From the NCBI GenBank assembly GCA_922989275.2, contig OV277868.1, positions 55,426,216 through 55,490,215 on the forward strand: a stretch of DNA of 64,000 nt, given 5' to 3'. Under the pieces are notes generated by a model. The model ran no database searches. It was not told where the DNA came from and saw only the letters and a list, made by a program, of their open reading frames with translations. Shown here one piece after another: positions 33,143 through 44,900 of the stretch. Position numbers and translations under genes: made by a program. The DNA comes from Gari tellinella (Eukaryota > Mollusca > Bivalvia > Cardiida > Psammobiidae). How positions within the stretch are numbered: position 1 is the stretch's first letter; every line of letters starts with the position of its first letter.

Positions 33143-33352
33143 TACAGTCAAAACTCTCTATTACGACCAATAAAAGGTAGGTTAATCGATAAAAGACAGG
33201 TGACAGCTTAAAGCAATGTGTCAGTAATTCAGAAAAGAGAAAAATCCTAAAGGAACTTATGTTTTACTGTCACCTTGCTTTAAGCAGTCATCTGTTGGAA
33301 ACAATTAATAACCAACTCAACGTTGTAGCTGTAATAGAGAGGCTGTACTGTG
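33143..33352. mobile_element. MITE family M copy 1
   Basis: TACAGTCAAAACTCTCTATT at the left and GTAATAGAGAGGCTGTACTG at the right. The core TGACAGCTTAAAGCAATGTG / CTGTCACCTTGCTTTAAGCA resembles the family A core. Confidence 0.75.
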
Positions 33353-34219
33353 TTTGAATTAGCGGCCTTGTATCACAAGTGATTACAGTGTCAACCTGGT
33401 TATTCATTCAATATTTAGCCTCCTACAATGTAACTGCTTTAATAACGTCTGCTTAAAACCTTATGCAGCTACATGATGAGCTAAGCATTGTATATATATT
33501 TACTTTTATGCAATTTGTCAATGTTATATTATATAGGATACGTCGTCATATTTATATATATGTTTGATCATTCCTCATGGGTATACGACCTTTTGGAAGA
33601 AATGTAAAACTATTTTCAAAGTCGTCATCTAAATAGGTCAATAAATGAAGGTTGAAGAGCGCAAATAAGAGAAAGTTAACAGACGCACAGACAGACAGAC
33701 GGACAGCGCAGGTAGTACCATAATACAACCCGTGTTCACGCGCGTAAAAGCAACAAACGTTTGATTTGTTGCACGAGTCTTTTCGCGTTATTTAGTAGTC
33801 ACCTGCCTTTCACAACCTGCAGGTTTTCCCCCAATAAAGGTCTCTAAATACATGTTTGACTGTACTAAATCGTATAAATGAAAAGTACTATTGCCATCGG
33901 CAATAGGTGCCGTGTGCTACTGTTATAATTTTTATTTGTTCAAAGTTTAAAAAATAAATAAAATCAGAGTCTAAATCAGAATAGAGTCCGATAAGACATC
34001 GCTTCACCCAAGTCTACGGGATATAAACCTTTTATTTACAGAAACTCAATCCGTGAACAATTGTCGAAAAGTTTTTGACGCGGCGTCTTTTTAGATTCAA
34101 ATAGTTTGTAAACTCCGTAAAGTTACGACCAGTAGGCACAGGGTTAAACACTATGAGATCAAGTAACAACGTGTAAATATTATTCACGGTGGGTAAACGA
34201 TTAAAAAAGTAGGGAAAAT
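33353..34219. other. Mostly unassigned intergenic sequence
   Basis: A GACAGACAGACGGACAG tract near 33695, an SSR-like end seen on some molluscan repeats, and a hairpin-arm remnant (GACGCGGCGTCTTTTTAGA) near 34078. No coding homology. Confidence 0.4.
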
Positions 34220-35790
34220 CTATACCTTGAGCTTGCTGAAAATGACTGTTTCAGCCTTGTCTGCTCTCTAACTCAAACACTTCTTTTTGGATCTTCACCA
34301 AACTTGCTACAAATGTTTATTAGTATAAAATCTAGGTCAGGTTCAATAACTAGCAAAATCGCATAAGGCATGTCTGAGTTATTGCCCTTGAATAATTAAA
34401 AAATGACTGTTTCAGCATTTTCTGCTCTCTTACACAAACACTTTTATTGGATCTTCACCAAACTTGCTGACAACGTGTATTGGTATTAAATCTAGGTCAA
34501 GGAAAGAAATCGAAAACAGTTGAATAAAAATCCTTCAAGAGGTAAAAGAGAAATGGAGTGGTCATTTATTCAGTAACTTATCACCAATACGGCTAAGATG
34601 AAGCACATGCAATCATTGACCAAATATTTGGCTAAAAATAGAATAAAAACTGGTCCTTTTACAGAGTTTACAGGGCAAAAATAAGGATAGAATAGCAAAA
34701 TTTAAAAAATTAAAGAACTATAATTCCAACATGCCTTCGGCGATTTGGGTATTTACAGAACTGGACCAAGATTTTATACAAATATTATTTTCAACAAATT
34801 TGGTGAAGATCCAATTAAAACTGTTTGAGCCAGAAAGCTGACAAGCCTGAAGTAGTCAATTTTTAGTCATTGAAGGGCAATAACTCCAACATGTCTTGTG
34901 CGATTTTGGTAATTAAGATGATTGACCTAGATTTAATATTAATAAACATTTGCAACAAGTTTGGTGAGTATCTGATAAAAACTGTATGTGTTAGAAACAA
35001 AAAAATGCTGAAATATTAATTTTTTAGTAGTATTCAAACCAAACCTTGATTTTATATAAATAAACATTTTCAGCAAGTTTGGTGAAAATCAATAAAAAAA
35101 AAGTATTTGTGTTAGAGATCAAAAAATGGTGAAACAGTCCTTTTTAATACATATAGGGCAATAACAAAGATAATCCCCATGGGATTTTAGTAATAATCAC
35201 ACTGGACCTAGATTTTATATAAATAAAGAATTTCAGCAAGTGTGGTGAAGATCCGATGAAAACTCTTTGTGTTAGAGAGCAAAAAAGGCTGAAACAGCCA
35301 TTTTTTTTAAATTAATAAAAGGGCTATTACTCCAACATGCCTTTTGCGATTTTAGTAGGATTCAAACTTAACCATGCTTTTATATTAATGAAAACTTTCA
35401 GCAAGTTTGGTGAAGATTAAAAAAAAAGTATTTGTGTTAGAGAGCAAAACTTGCTGAAAACAGTCATTTCTAATACATAAAGGGCAAAAACTCAGATATG
35501 CCACATGCGATGTTTGTAATAATCAAACTAAACCTAAATTTTATATAATTAAACATTTTCAGCAAGTTTAGTGAATATCAGATAAAAACTGTATGTGTTA
35601 GAGTGCAAAAGTGACTGAAACAGTCATTTTTTATTAATAAACAGGCAATAACTTGGATATACCTTATGCGATTTTAGTAGTAATCAAACTAAACCTTGAT
35701 TTTATATCAATGAACATTTTCAGCAAGTTTGTGGAAGATCGGATAAAAAATAATTGAGTTAGAGAGCGGACAAAAAAGTGTGATAGTCTA
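34220..35790. repeat. Repeat J: tandem array of about 165-bp units with an orientation switch
   Basis: From about 34730 to 35770 a unit recurs six to seven times with landmarks GGGCAATAACTCCAACATG, GCGATTTTAGTAATAATC, AGCAAGTTTGGTGAAGATC, GTTAGAGAGCAAAA and GCTGAAACAGTCATTTTT. From 34230 to 34510 two units are in the opposite orientation (CTTCACCAAACTTGCT, CATAAGGCATGTCTGAG). The array ends at 35810 with a GGATGGACGGGCGGAGG tract. Confidence 0.85.
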
Positions 35791-36469
35791 ACTGACTGAT
35801 GGATGGACGGGCGGAGGTAGATACGGTTGCACCCAGTGAAGTTGAGTTCGGCTGTATCACGTGATAATAAGCCGTGTGGAAATGTTTATGTCAGACGTTC
35901 TATTTTCGGTTTGTTATGATTTTAAATTGCCCTTTTTGGTTATTTAGGTCCGTCTTCATCATTTAATAGATCAGTTTGGCCCATAAGAATGTTCAAACAT
36001 TATTATTAACCGTTACTGTATTTCAGGCATTAAGAAAAGGTTTGAAAACACAATGGTACTTTAAGAAAACCCGTATATATGAAGTCATCGTTTTGAATTT
36101 TTACGAGTGCCCTACGAGAATTCATCAATCTTCAACTTTTTAGGACATAACCGTATAAAATTTGCAATGTTTCATCGTTCGTTAATTGGCATCCAGCGAG
36201 AGAAAAGAATATGACAGAACATATTTCAGTTAAATTGTAACTGTCTTATTTGGCAAGATTATGCAATTTTGAAGGAAAATCTCGACGATGATTCCATAGA
36301 TTTACATTTCAGTTTATTTCGCATCATAGGCCTCCGGCCCATACACATATAAGTACATACAAACAGAAAAACGTATGCATCAGGTGTAGTAATGAACACA
36401 ATTTTACAATATTATAACAGTCTTGTGATCAGATTAATACAAACTAACCGTCGTTAACAAAAATTGTGA
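35791..36469. other. Unassigned intergenic sequence
   Basis: AT-rich, no repeat landmarks seen. The LINE coding remnant starts near 36470, so part of this may be decayed LINE 5' sequence. Confidence 0.35.
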
Positions 36470-37847
36470 ACTCTTCGCTGGAATCTGTGTATGTTCCAAA
36501 AGAATTAAAAAAAGTCGCATGTAAGACCTCTTTTGAAGAAACCTGATTTCGATACAAATGATCTTAAGAACTACAGGCCTGTATCAAATTTGCCATTTCT
36601 CTCCAAAGTATTAGAAAAAGTTGTAGACAGACGCATTGAGTCTCATTTGGCCACAAACAATCTGCATGAACAGCATCAGTCAGCATATCGAAAGCATCAC
36701 TCTACAGAAACTGCTCTTGTTAAAGTTCAAAATGACATCTTGCAATATCTTGATAAGAATGAAATCACAATTCTGGTGATGCTCGACCTATCAGCCGCAT
36801 TCGACACAATTGATCATGAAACATTACTCAATCGCCTTGAAAAAGACTTCAAAATCATTGGAAACCCACTAAAGTGGATGACCTCATACCTGAATGACCG
36901 TTACCAAACAGTCGCAGTAGATGGAGAACTATCTGCCCCAGTTCAAATGAAATATAGTGTGCCACAGGGTTTAGTCTTGGGACCAAAAAACTACATCTTG
37001 TACACAAAACCTGTCGGCTAAATTTTCAGAAATCATGATCTGGATCATCATTTCTATGCAGATGATTCACAGTTATACTTGTCATTTAAGCCTAAAGACA
37101 CATCTAGTCAACAAGAAGCCCTTTCAAAAGTCGAAGGATGTCTAAAATACATAGTCTCATGGATGCACCAGAATATCTTGAAGCTGAACACTGACAAAAC
37201 TGGGGTCATACTGTTTCACTCAAAAAAGATTAACGTTCCCGTAGATTTTCATGTTCAAGTGGGAAACTCTAAAATCAAACCCTCATTATGTGTGAACAAT
37301 GTCTAGCTACGCACAGCTGCGGCAAATAGGTCATATTAGACAGTACCTTTCTCCAGAAGCTACAAAGACTTTAGTCAATTCTCTGGTCACATCAAAAATT
37401 GACTACTGCAACTCACTGCTATATGGGATTCCCCAAATCTCACTACGAAAACTACAGCGTGTGCAAAATACAGCAGCCCGCATCATTACCAGGACTCCTC
37501 GCTACAATCACATCACTCCAGTCTTGAAGGAGCTTCACTGGCTTCCAGTTCAACACAGAGTTGAATTCAAAATTCTGACACTCACATACAAAGCCATGTG
37601 CAATGATTCTCCAAGGTACATTGTTAGTATGCTGGACGTGTATAGACCTCGAAGAGAGTTGCGGTCTGCGAGTAAATCAGTATCGCTGGTTGTGCCGAGA
37701 AGTCGTTTGGTGAAGTTTGGAGATAGAAGTTTCATGCATGCAGCCCCAAAGCTCTGGAACTCTCTACCATCAGACAACAGAGATGCGAGCTCAGTTGCAG
37801 TCTTCAAAAAACGTCTAAAAACTCACTTTTTTAATATTTATTATTAG
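36470..37847 (+). pseudogene. CR1/L2-like non-LTR retrotransposon reverse transcriptase remnant
   Basis: Encodes RT motifs in order: LKNYRPVSNLPFLSKVLEKV (36550-36620), HQSAYRKHHSTETALV, VMLDLSAAFDTIDHETLL (catalytic block A), SVPQGLVLGP, FYADDSQLY (catalytic YADD, near 37055), HQNILKLNTDKTGVILF, then thumb and C-terminal domain (IDYCNSLLYGIP, LQRVQNTAARIIT, LKELHWLPVQHRV, PKLWNSLPS). Breaks: a one-base slip in an A run near 36512, a stop where Glu is expected at 37019, and a deletion joining the VNNV end of one frame to the SYAQLRQIGHI frame near 37300. The endonuclease domain is absent, so the copy is 5' truncated and dead. Confidence 0.9.
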
Positions 37848-38812
37848 AACACATTAGGAAATGGATGACTGCTACCTCCGGGCTATGTTCTTGCTGTAGA
37901 TATTGTGGTCTAAATGGGAGTTCTGGAATTGTACCGTTTGCCCATGCCTGTTCGGTGGATCTTGATGGTAGGGATTGCCCCTGATCTCTTTGAAACCGAC
38001 TGGGGTTTGCGGTATAATTCAGGGACAGCTTCTTATCTTGATGTTTTATAAAGTAAGTGTGTAATTTCAGCCATGGAACATGTAGGTCCCGCGGGTGTGG
38101 GATGGAGAGGGTAGATGACTGCTACCCTAGGGCTGTGTTCATTCTGTATATGTTATGGGTCTTATTTTTAGTTCTGGGGTTGTACCGTTGACCAATGCCT
38201 GTCTGGTGGATCTTTGATGGTAGGGATATGGCTCTGATCTCTTTTGAAACCAGTTGGCGGGGTCTGTGGTATAATTCTTGGACAGCTTTCACCATTTTTA
38301 ATCATGTCATTGATCTTCTATAGAGTTTTTAGTTATGGTCGCATGCTATTTTTCCTAGTTATGTTACATTAGATGGCCTGCATTGGGCGCTCTGCTATTA
38401 TTTCTATTGGTCGGCAATCTTTAGCCGGTTGGTTCATTGCTAATTGATGGGGGTAGTGTGATCGCCGTTTTGGGGGCTATCTTTTGTATGTTTATTCTTG
38501 TTTATTTTAGATCTAATTATATTTATTTGTGTTTTGTCGATGGCCTGCATTGTCGCAATACCGTTATTTATATCAGTCGGCAATACTTAGCCGGTCGGTT
38601 CATTGCTGATTGATGGGGGTAATATGATCGCCGTTTTGGGGGACTGTCTTTTATATGTTTATTCATGTTTTATTTCAGATCTAATTGTAGTTATTTTGTC
38701 TTTTATCGATTTATAGGTACATATGTGTTATTTCATGTAAAGCGCTTTTGAATGCACAATCCCTGTGTGAAAAGAGCGCTATATAAATCTGGTATAATAA
38801 TAATAATAATAC
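37848..38812 (+). mobile_element. LINE 3' UTR with internal duplications and TAA-repeat tail
   Basis: Follows the RT remnant. A segment with GATGACTGCTAC, TGGATCTTGATGGTAGGGAT and GGTATAATTC is present twice (about 37863-38050 and 38104-38300). A second segment with GGCAAT-TTAGCCGG, TTCATTGCTGATTGATGGG and GATCGCCGTTTTGGG is present twice (about 38370-38500 and 38540-38690). It ends AAGAGCGCTATATAAATCTG and a TAA microsatellite, the 3' tail also found alone near 45120 and 45500. Confidence 0.85.
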
Positions 38813-39139
38813 ATAAGTATTCCACATCATTCGAGTTTTAAACATTTTTAGATCAAATATTCAATCTTCATATTAGAAATCCAACGCATAGGTAAATACG
38901 AATATGTAACGGGGATTTACGGATCCTTACGCGCTGCGTGCGGAAGTGTACGTTTTGTTGCGACCGGTTTTCGATATTTACGAATTGTTTATGATTTTTT
39001 ACGTGAAAAAACCCGGAGACAACCACCAGAAAAGAAATGTACATTAAAAGTGTGTCACTCCTTTCACGGATCCTTACGGGTGCTAAATATGTACGGATAC
39101 TAGCGAGTTATTTAATTAAACTTACAATTGACTGCGAAT
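38813..39139. other. Unassigned intergenic sequence
   Basis: CGGATCCTTACGCGC near 38925 and ACGGATCCTTACGGG near 39065 suggest a small internal repeat. Nothing else recognised. Confidence 0.35.
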
Positions 39140-39789
39140 ACGTCATTGTTTGTCCTTAACACTTAACTGTCATGATGCTCATTTGCTTAAAAGTATTTTT
39201 GTTTTCAAACCTGGACATTTTATTGTGGTAAACATGAATACACGTGTCAACAACTGTAGACCGAGATCAAATTCCAAGGAAATCGGCAGCGGATTTGAAC
39301 CCAAATTGTTAGCGATATCTGGCTTGGTAGCGAAAGAATTGGGTTTGAAAACTATCATTTTAACACATAAACAGGTTTTAATACGAGTACATTGTGAAAT
39401 AGTAAACACGGATGCTATAGCTTTTTATATGCTTGGATAGATGAACTAGTTATGCCTGAACTGAAGTTGGTTTATCAGTATAAACATGTTCAATTTTTAA
39501 AAATTGTTTAACATATAACCCTGCTAATTATGCACGCTGCGGTTGCATTTCCGATTCCTATGGCAAACAGTTTCGATCCTGATGAGATGCCGAGTAGATA
39601 GGTAGGGTATAACTGTTTGACGCTCTGATGGTATTTTCAGAAGAGTTATTTTAGAAATATCACCGTTTAGAATCGCTGCTGACGTCAAAAAGGTAGCGTG
39701 CATAAGGTAAAACAAGTAATTGGAAACAGCCGGGATCCAGGTCTGATACAGTGAACACACCGACCCTATTCTAAATCCTAGCTTGTTTA

Positions 39790-40142
39790 TACAGAGCTCC
39801 CTCTCTACAACGACATCCAATGGGAGACCAAAAGTGTGTGCGTTGTTCAGAGAGAGTCGTTATAGGGAGGGAAATTGGCTAACATTAACAAACAGCTTGA
39901 ATTCAGATCAGACGACGCGTCACGCGGCTTCTGATCTGAATTCAAGTTGTTTTGGCACTCATATTTCTGTCAAAATGTCAAAAATGTAACTTTGAGAAAA
40001 GCAGCAGACGACTATTAAAAGCAGACGACATTGCAGCCGTAAACGCGTTAGATATAATTGTCGTGTTTAGGGAATTGCGGCAAAGGTTGTTGTAAGGAGG
40101 GAGTCGTTGATAGGCGGGCCGTTTTAGGGAGGGAACGTTGTA
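39790..40142. mobile_element. MITE family F copy 2, TA-flanked
   Basis: TACAGAGCTCCCTCTCTACA and TAGGGAGGGAACGTTG-TA. Hairpin GAATTCAGATCAGACGACGC / CGGCTTCTGATCTGAATTC. The second SD copy has the empty site, reading CTTGACATACTTCTGT. Confidence 0.85.
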
Positions 40143-40311
40143 CTTCTGTTGGTATGTCATGCATATAAACGAAATATAGATATAAACTTAACACTACAAA
40201 TGAGGCAGACGACTTTATAACAGGAGTTTAGTTATGTGACTAGAGTATGGGTTACGTTTGGTACATGTTTCATGAATTGAATGCATGTGCATGCTTTTCT
40301 AAAATGCAGGA

Positions 40312-40410
40312 TGCTCAGTGGAGTATACGTTTTTCCGTCCAGTTTAAATAAAGCTAAACGCAAACACAATGCGACAAATTTTAGAAACTGTTGACGAACC
40401 TGTTGTCAAG
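40312..40410. repeat. Truncated family C element
   Basis: CTCAGTGGAGTATACGTTTT and the ACGCAAACACAATGCG region are the left part of a C element that is longer in SD copy 2 (63344-63563). Confidence 0.6.
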
Positions 40411-40479
40411 TGTCAAGGCTAAGAAAGAGTTCATCTATCTATTAATGAGTAGTAGGTGCGGCTGATGAGAAAGCTCTTA

Positions 40480-41060
40480 AGATATGTACTCTTTGAGTTG
40501 ATGAGGCGTAGCATATGCAGGTTGTTAGATATGGGGTGTCTGCAAGACACGTTGTGATGTGGCTTCATGCCAAAGTATGTGTTGGTAACACAGACACCAT
40601 GGTAAGTGCAGCGGTCTAGTAGATGCCGTCAATTTCCAATGCATTGTCAGACTTAAAAGTGACTAACGTAGTTTGGTCAGGTCTCGTTGTCTCTGCCAAC
40701 CATTGCTTTGAAATATCCTAGAATGATTAACATATCATGCTAGGGAAGCTTGTTATGGTTTGTTCAAGCTGACTTTAGAAGGATTCGTGTTTGGGTGTAA
40801 ACACAGAGTATGTCACCGGGTTCGTTCGATTTGTTCAATATAGGGATTAGGCGTTCTGTGGCCTTTCTGCAGATATGGACATTGTCTAGCACTGCGTTGC
40901 TAACTACAAAGCCTACGCCGGGCTCACGAATGTTGTCTTCCGTCTTGCTTTTGGTAATTGCTGATGTTCGAACATCAAAAAAATTGACTGGAGGTCAATT
41001 GACAAACCAGTCATCTTGGTGAGAACATTCCAGCATCCGAGCCTCAGTTCTTGGTTGTTT
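40480..41060 (-). pseudogene. LINE endonuclease-domain remnant
   Basis: Minus-strand fragments in AP-endonuclease order: LRLGCWNVLT (near 41030), PGVGFVVSNAVL (near 40915), ERLIPIL and ILCVYTQTRI, GYFKAMVGRDNET (the GDFNA-type motif, near 40695), VCVTNTYFGMKPHHNVS and a RHPIS end (near 40525). These match the exonuclease/endonuclease/phosphatase domain of RTE- or Jockey-type LINEs of the form often annotated craniofacial development protein 2-like. Many stops and frameshifts; no RT domain follows. Confidence 0.7.
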
Positions 41061-42103
41061 TCTTCTAGATGTCTTACGTCCATAAGTTACCGTACTTTTG
41101 TAGGGAAATCCTGGGCCTCGTGCATCTAGTGAGGCAGGTGGCAAGTGGCGGGACAACACCTTATTGGCCAAGAGTTACGCCTTATCGGCCTAGGGTTACT
41201 AAGCTTGATGTGGGCGGTAGCGTGATTTTTCAGATTCTCCTTCTCGGTCTAGCTGATGTTGTTCAGAAGAATGGAAAAACCAGTACAAATGGGATCAGGT
41301 CGACTGCAAAAGCTGTACGAGTAGTGTCGAGTTCAACACTAATCTGTCTGAGGGGCTTCACTCCGGATTTTCTTTCCATGTTTACTTTCTAAGCCTCTAC
41401 CAAACCAACGGAGTAGCAATGAGACAGTGGTACTAATTAAACCATAGTTGGGACTATTTGTCCCGTAGCTTGGACTATTTTACCCATTGTAGGAGTTTCA
41501 GTGGTATCAGGATTTATCCACTCGCTTGTAAGCTTGGTATGTATCATTTCTAGGAGCGGACTACTCCGAGTTCCCATGTAGTTTAGCCGGGGCTGCCGGG
41601 CGCCGAGAAACCATGCAACGCTAGGTGAAAACACTACAAAGGGCTTGCAGATTGAGACACTTTGTAATGGCAGGAGAAACTTACGCACTCTACTCTCTTT
41701 TCGCTGGTTTAGCAGCTTTCTAGCAGTACCAGCTGACAGCGGAAGATGACAAGTGTACGGCACACCTCGCTAGTACATTAGACGCCTCACATCTATAAAT
41801 TGACGCAGAAATGACCCACTGCAAAATAGATGTGGTATCTATAGACTGTTATACATGCATCTATCAAGTTTTATATTCGTACATTATTTATCGCATCCAA
41901 CCATGACAGCCTGTCCATATATTTACTGTTTAGGGAAGTTTTGAAATCATAAGTTGGAAAATGGCCAATTGTGCAGACCCTGGTCAGATGGCTTCATTAG
42001 GAACCCTGCGATATGGGAATACACTGATGGCATATGACAATACTATTATAAGATAAGATAACAAATATTATAATTGCTATTTTCACTATTTGCGAACTAA
42101 TAA
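41061..42103. other. Unassigned, possibly more decayed LINE sequence
   Basis: Two open frames of about 107 codons (41069-41392 plus strand, 41437-41763 minus strand) have no recognisable domain. The minus-strand frame lies upstream of the endonuclease remnant in its sense and could be part of that element. Confidence 0.3.
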
Positions 42104-42353
42104 TACAGTGGAGAATCTGTTATTCTTTCCCGTTTAAACGCAAACGTACGCAAACGCAAAGCGCTAAAACGTAGAAAAGAACAACTTTTGGACAATTCTG
42201 ATAATTCTTGTTTATCTTGGTGGCAAACAGTTTGGAGCCTGATCAGACGCCGGGATACCCGGCGTCTGATCTGGCTCCAAACTGTTTGCACTGCAAATAA
42301 TAGTTTTAGCGTAAACGCGTTTATTGGGAAAGAATAACAGATTCTCCACTGTA
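42104..42353. mobile_element. MITE family C copy 7
   Basis: TACAGTGGAGAATCTGTTAT and ATAACAGATTCTCCACTG-TA. Hairpin GGAGCCTGATCAGACGCCGG / CCGGCGTCTGATCTGGCTCC. 250 bp; appears nearly identical in reverse to copy 8. Confidence 0.9.
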
Positions 42354-42795
42354 TGTATTTCGCTGGGGTTGAATGGGTTAAGCGTCTACCGCTTGAAGAA
42401 GCATAAATTATAATCATCTAACAACAAGTGCATGTTTAAGGTCTGACGGAAGTTAAACATGCAGTTCCTATAAGAACGTTCTATGTTATGCTTGGTCTGC
42501 ATTAAGCAGTCACCTGCTTGAAAGACTGCAAAAGTCATTTTCGTTTGAGTGGCTGCTTAACACATTAAATCTATGAATGAATATACCTGTGAAGGGTAGC
42601 TATGTCCTGAGAACGGTGTAGCCCCAAATCAAAGCGTGATCGGAGTCTGCACTGATCGCCATATCATAACAAAATTCTAAATTGTAAAGCATGAATTATA
42701 ATTTAAAAGAAATCGTAATAGTCCGTTTGAAGTTTCAAGGTGGATGAGTTGGACTGTACTTATATAATCTCGTACCATGATGTCAGACCTACTGG
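42354..42795. repeat. Spacer with an A/M-like hairpin
   Basis: GCATGTTTAAGGTCTGACGG and AAGCAGTCACCTGCTTGAAA around GTTCCTATAAGAAC at about 42425-42520 resemble family M/A cores. The remainder is unassigned. Confidence 0.45.
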
Positions 42796-43045
42796 TACAG
42801 TGGAGAATCTGTTATTCTTTCCCAATAAACGCGTTTACGCTAAAACTATTATTTGCAGTGCAAACAGTTTGGAGCCAGATCAGACGCCGGGTAACCCGGC
42901 GTCTGATCAGGCTCCAAACTGTTTGCCACCAAGATAAACAAGAATTATCAGAATTGTCCAAACGTTGTTCTTTTCTACGTTTTAGTGCTTTGCGTTTGCG
43001 TACGTTTGCGTTTAAACGGGAAAGAATAACAGATTCTCCACTGTA
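42796..43045. mobile_element. MITE family C copy 8
   Basis: Same terminal sequence as copy 7 (AATCTGTTATTC next to the ends) but in opposite orientation, with CCCAATAAACGCGTTTACGC at its left side. Confidence 0.9.
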
Positions 43046-43125
43046 TATGTAAAATTTACATGATAAAGTATGTGCACAACCACATGGTTATGGGCATGCT
43101 CATTGATTTCGCATGTGTTTTTATC

Positions 43126-43255
43126 TTACAGTCGAATATCATCATCTCGAGCTCAAGTAAGTCGAAATACCTCGATGGTTACTGTTGAGATTTCAATTTA
43201 GTCGAACATACTTGTATTTCAAAGTTGAAACGTGGCTATATACGAGTTGAAACTG
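43126..43255. repeat. Repeat V copy 1 (pogo/Tigger-like end)
   Basis: CAGTCGAATATCATCATCTC, GAGCTCAAGTAAGTCGAAAT and TTTAGTCGAACATACTTGTA resemble the CTCGA/AGTCGAA-rich ends of pogo/Tigger-type elements. Similar stretches are at 47693-47870 and 60085-60265. Confidence 0.5.
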
Positions 43256-43477
43256 CGTTTAGATTGCATCTGTATTGTCGTCTGCAAAAAAATGTTGTCT
43301 GAAACAATTCTAAGGGTTGTTTTCTTGTTTCGGAAAAGCATCACCAGTGTGCAATTTGGATTCAGATGAGACGTTATTGGGAAATGATAATGTTATTCCT
43401 GCATTACGCGGCGTCTGACCTGGATTCAAACTGTTTGCATAGGTTAGGCAAGTCGTGCTTAGCATGATAAGGGTTAA
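43255..43477. mobile_element. MITE family G copy 3
   Basis: GTATTGTCGTCTGC at the left, hairpin right arm GCATTACGCGGCGTCTGACC, right end GTGCTTAGCATGATAAGGG-TTAA. The left arm is interrupted by about 20 bp. Confidence 0.65.
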
Positions 43478-43604
43478 TTCTTCTTAACAAGTGGAGATGC
43501 ATGTCAACTCGTATTTCAGTTAAACAAAATGCGTTTTAAAGTTAAGTATATTTGGTATCACATTCCAACTACAGTCCAATTTGCATAACACATTCAACCT
43601 TGTC

Positions 43605-43868
43605 GTCTAGTATAGAAATGAGCCCTGTCATGACAAAACTTGACTTATTGCACAGACCAAACACTGTTGTCATCTCTCGTTCTGTATCCGAGTTTGGTCT
43701 ACACTACCAAATACTGTATATAATACTGTCAAATACAATGCTTTAGATGCATGTGGGTGTCAAACAGTGTAGATAAAGACTATTCAGCGCAGCTTCGACG
43801 CTGTGTCTGGCCTTTATCTACACTGCTTACAGTGCATAAAATCAGATTTTCCCATGACACGGCTCAAA
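43605..43868. repeat. Repeat family Q copy 2
   Basis: Shares flanks with 23585-23860 (GAGTTTGGTCTACACTACCA, TTTAGATGCATGTGGGTGTC, TTCCCATGACACGGCTCA). Its hairpin GTGTAGATAAAGACTATTCA / TGTGTCTGGCCTTTATCTACAC is fuller here. Confidence 0.65.
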
Positions 43869-44827
43869 TGAAATTGTACACTTGTTCTTTGTTACATGTA
43901 ACAGTGAAGACTACGACCAAATAACTCCTGAAGGAGCCTTCTAATCACGGAATACATTTTTGTTAGTTAGAAACCTTATCATTATATTAAAGACGATGTC
44001 TTTTTCGGCTTATTCTTTGAAATCACCTGATTTGCATACTCATGAATATTAATGAGAACAATGAAATAGTCGGAACAAAATATATGGAAATGATGTAACT
44101 ACATATTTCAAATATAATTTAAGTAACGTTAAACTGTATGTATTTTAACTGTTGCCGTGGCAACTCCGATATATTGCGTTATGAAGGCCCAAATATGCTT
44201 TTGTTTCAATCTTTGGCTTTAAAATGTATCTAATTTACATATTCATGAATACTAATAAGAGCATGAGAAATTATAAAACAATACATGTATAAAAAAATAA
44301 CGGAAATATTCTCTTTGAATCATACAATTAGCAGAAAACAACTTCAAATGAAGTTTAAAATGATGTCAAAATCTTCAGGAAACAACATTTTACACTTGAC
44401 GATCAAACAATGAAATTTCAGTGACGTTATACAGTATTCTAATTGTGTCCATGACAATCCCCTCATTTTGCGTAATGGTTGCAAATACCTGCAAAATCGT
44501 CCACATCGTATCCATAGTCTTAGTACTAAACATATAAAACTGATACCGAATAGAAGATACTGTAAGCCAAATTGGGTTTTCAGTTCAAACTTTTACTTTA
44601 AAATTACCTAATTTACATACTCAGGAATATTACTGAAAACATTCAAAAAGTAAAGAAAATGCAGAAATAACTTAAAACTTTCTTCTTTCCTTCTACTAAT
44701 ATCAAAAGACAACTTCAAATGATCTTTAAAATGATGATAAAATTCTCAGAAAACAAATTATCAAAATTGAGGACCAAAATAATAACTTTTAGTAGCATTT
44801 CTGAAGAATTTGAACTTTAACCCCCCC

Positions 44828-44831
<4 letters not shown>

Positions 44832-44899
<68 letters not shown>
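44832..44899. repeat. CT/TC dinucleotide microsatellite
   Basis: Almost uninterrupted TC repeat of about 65 bp between runs of C (ACCCCCCCATC at the left, TCCCCGC at the right), replacing the CCCCCC part of a P unit. Confidence 0.95.

Positions 44900-44900
<1 letters not shown>

Larger units (their letters stand above)
39140..40415. repeat. Segmental duplication SD, copy 1
   Basis: Colinear with 61918-63452 through many anchors: CTTAACACTTAACTGTCATG, TTTCAAACCTGGACATT, TAGTAAACACGGATGC, ACTAGTTATGCCTGAACT, TAAGGTAAAACAAGTA, AGGCAGACGACTTTAT, TTTCCGTCCAGTTTAAAT. This copy contains a family F insertion (39790-40142) that is missing from copy 2. Confidence 0.8.

Noticed and set aside
39150..39440. 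Overlapping 96- and 76-codon frames
   Set aside because: Lie in the duplicated SD segment; the other copy does not keep either frame.
41437..41763. 108-codon minus-strand frame as a gene
   Set aside because: No domain, no splice partners; next to a LINE endonuclease fossil, so probably decayed transposon sequence.
42740..43052. Similar peptides ([20 protein letters not shown]) in many places
   Set aside because: They are translations of the common hairpin core (GGAGCCAGATCAGACGCCGG), not a protein family.
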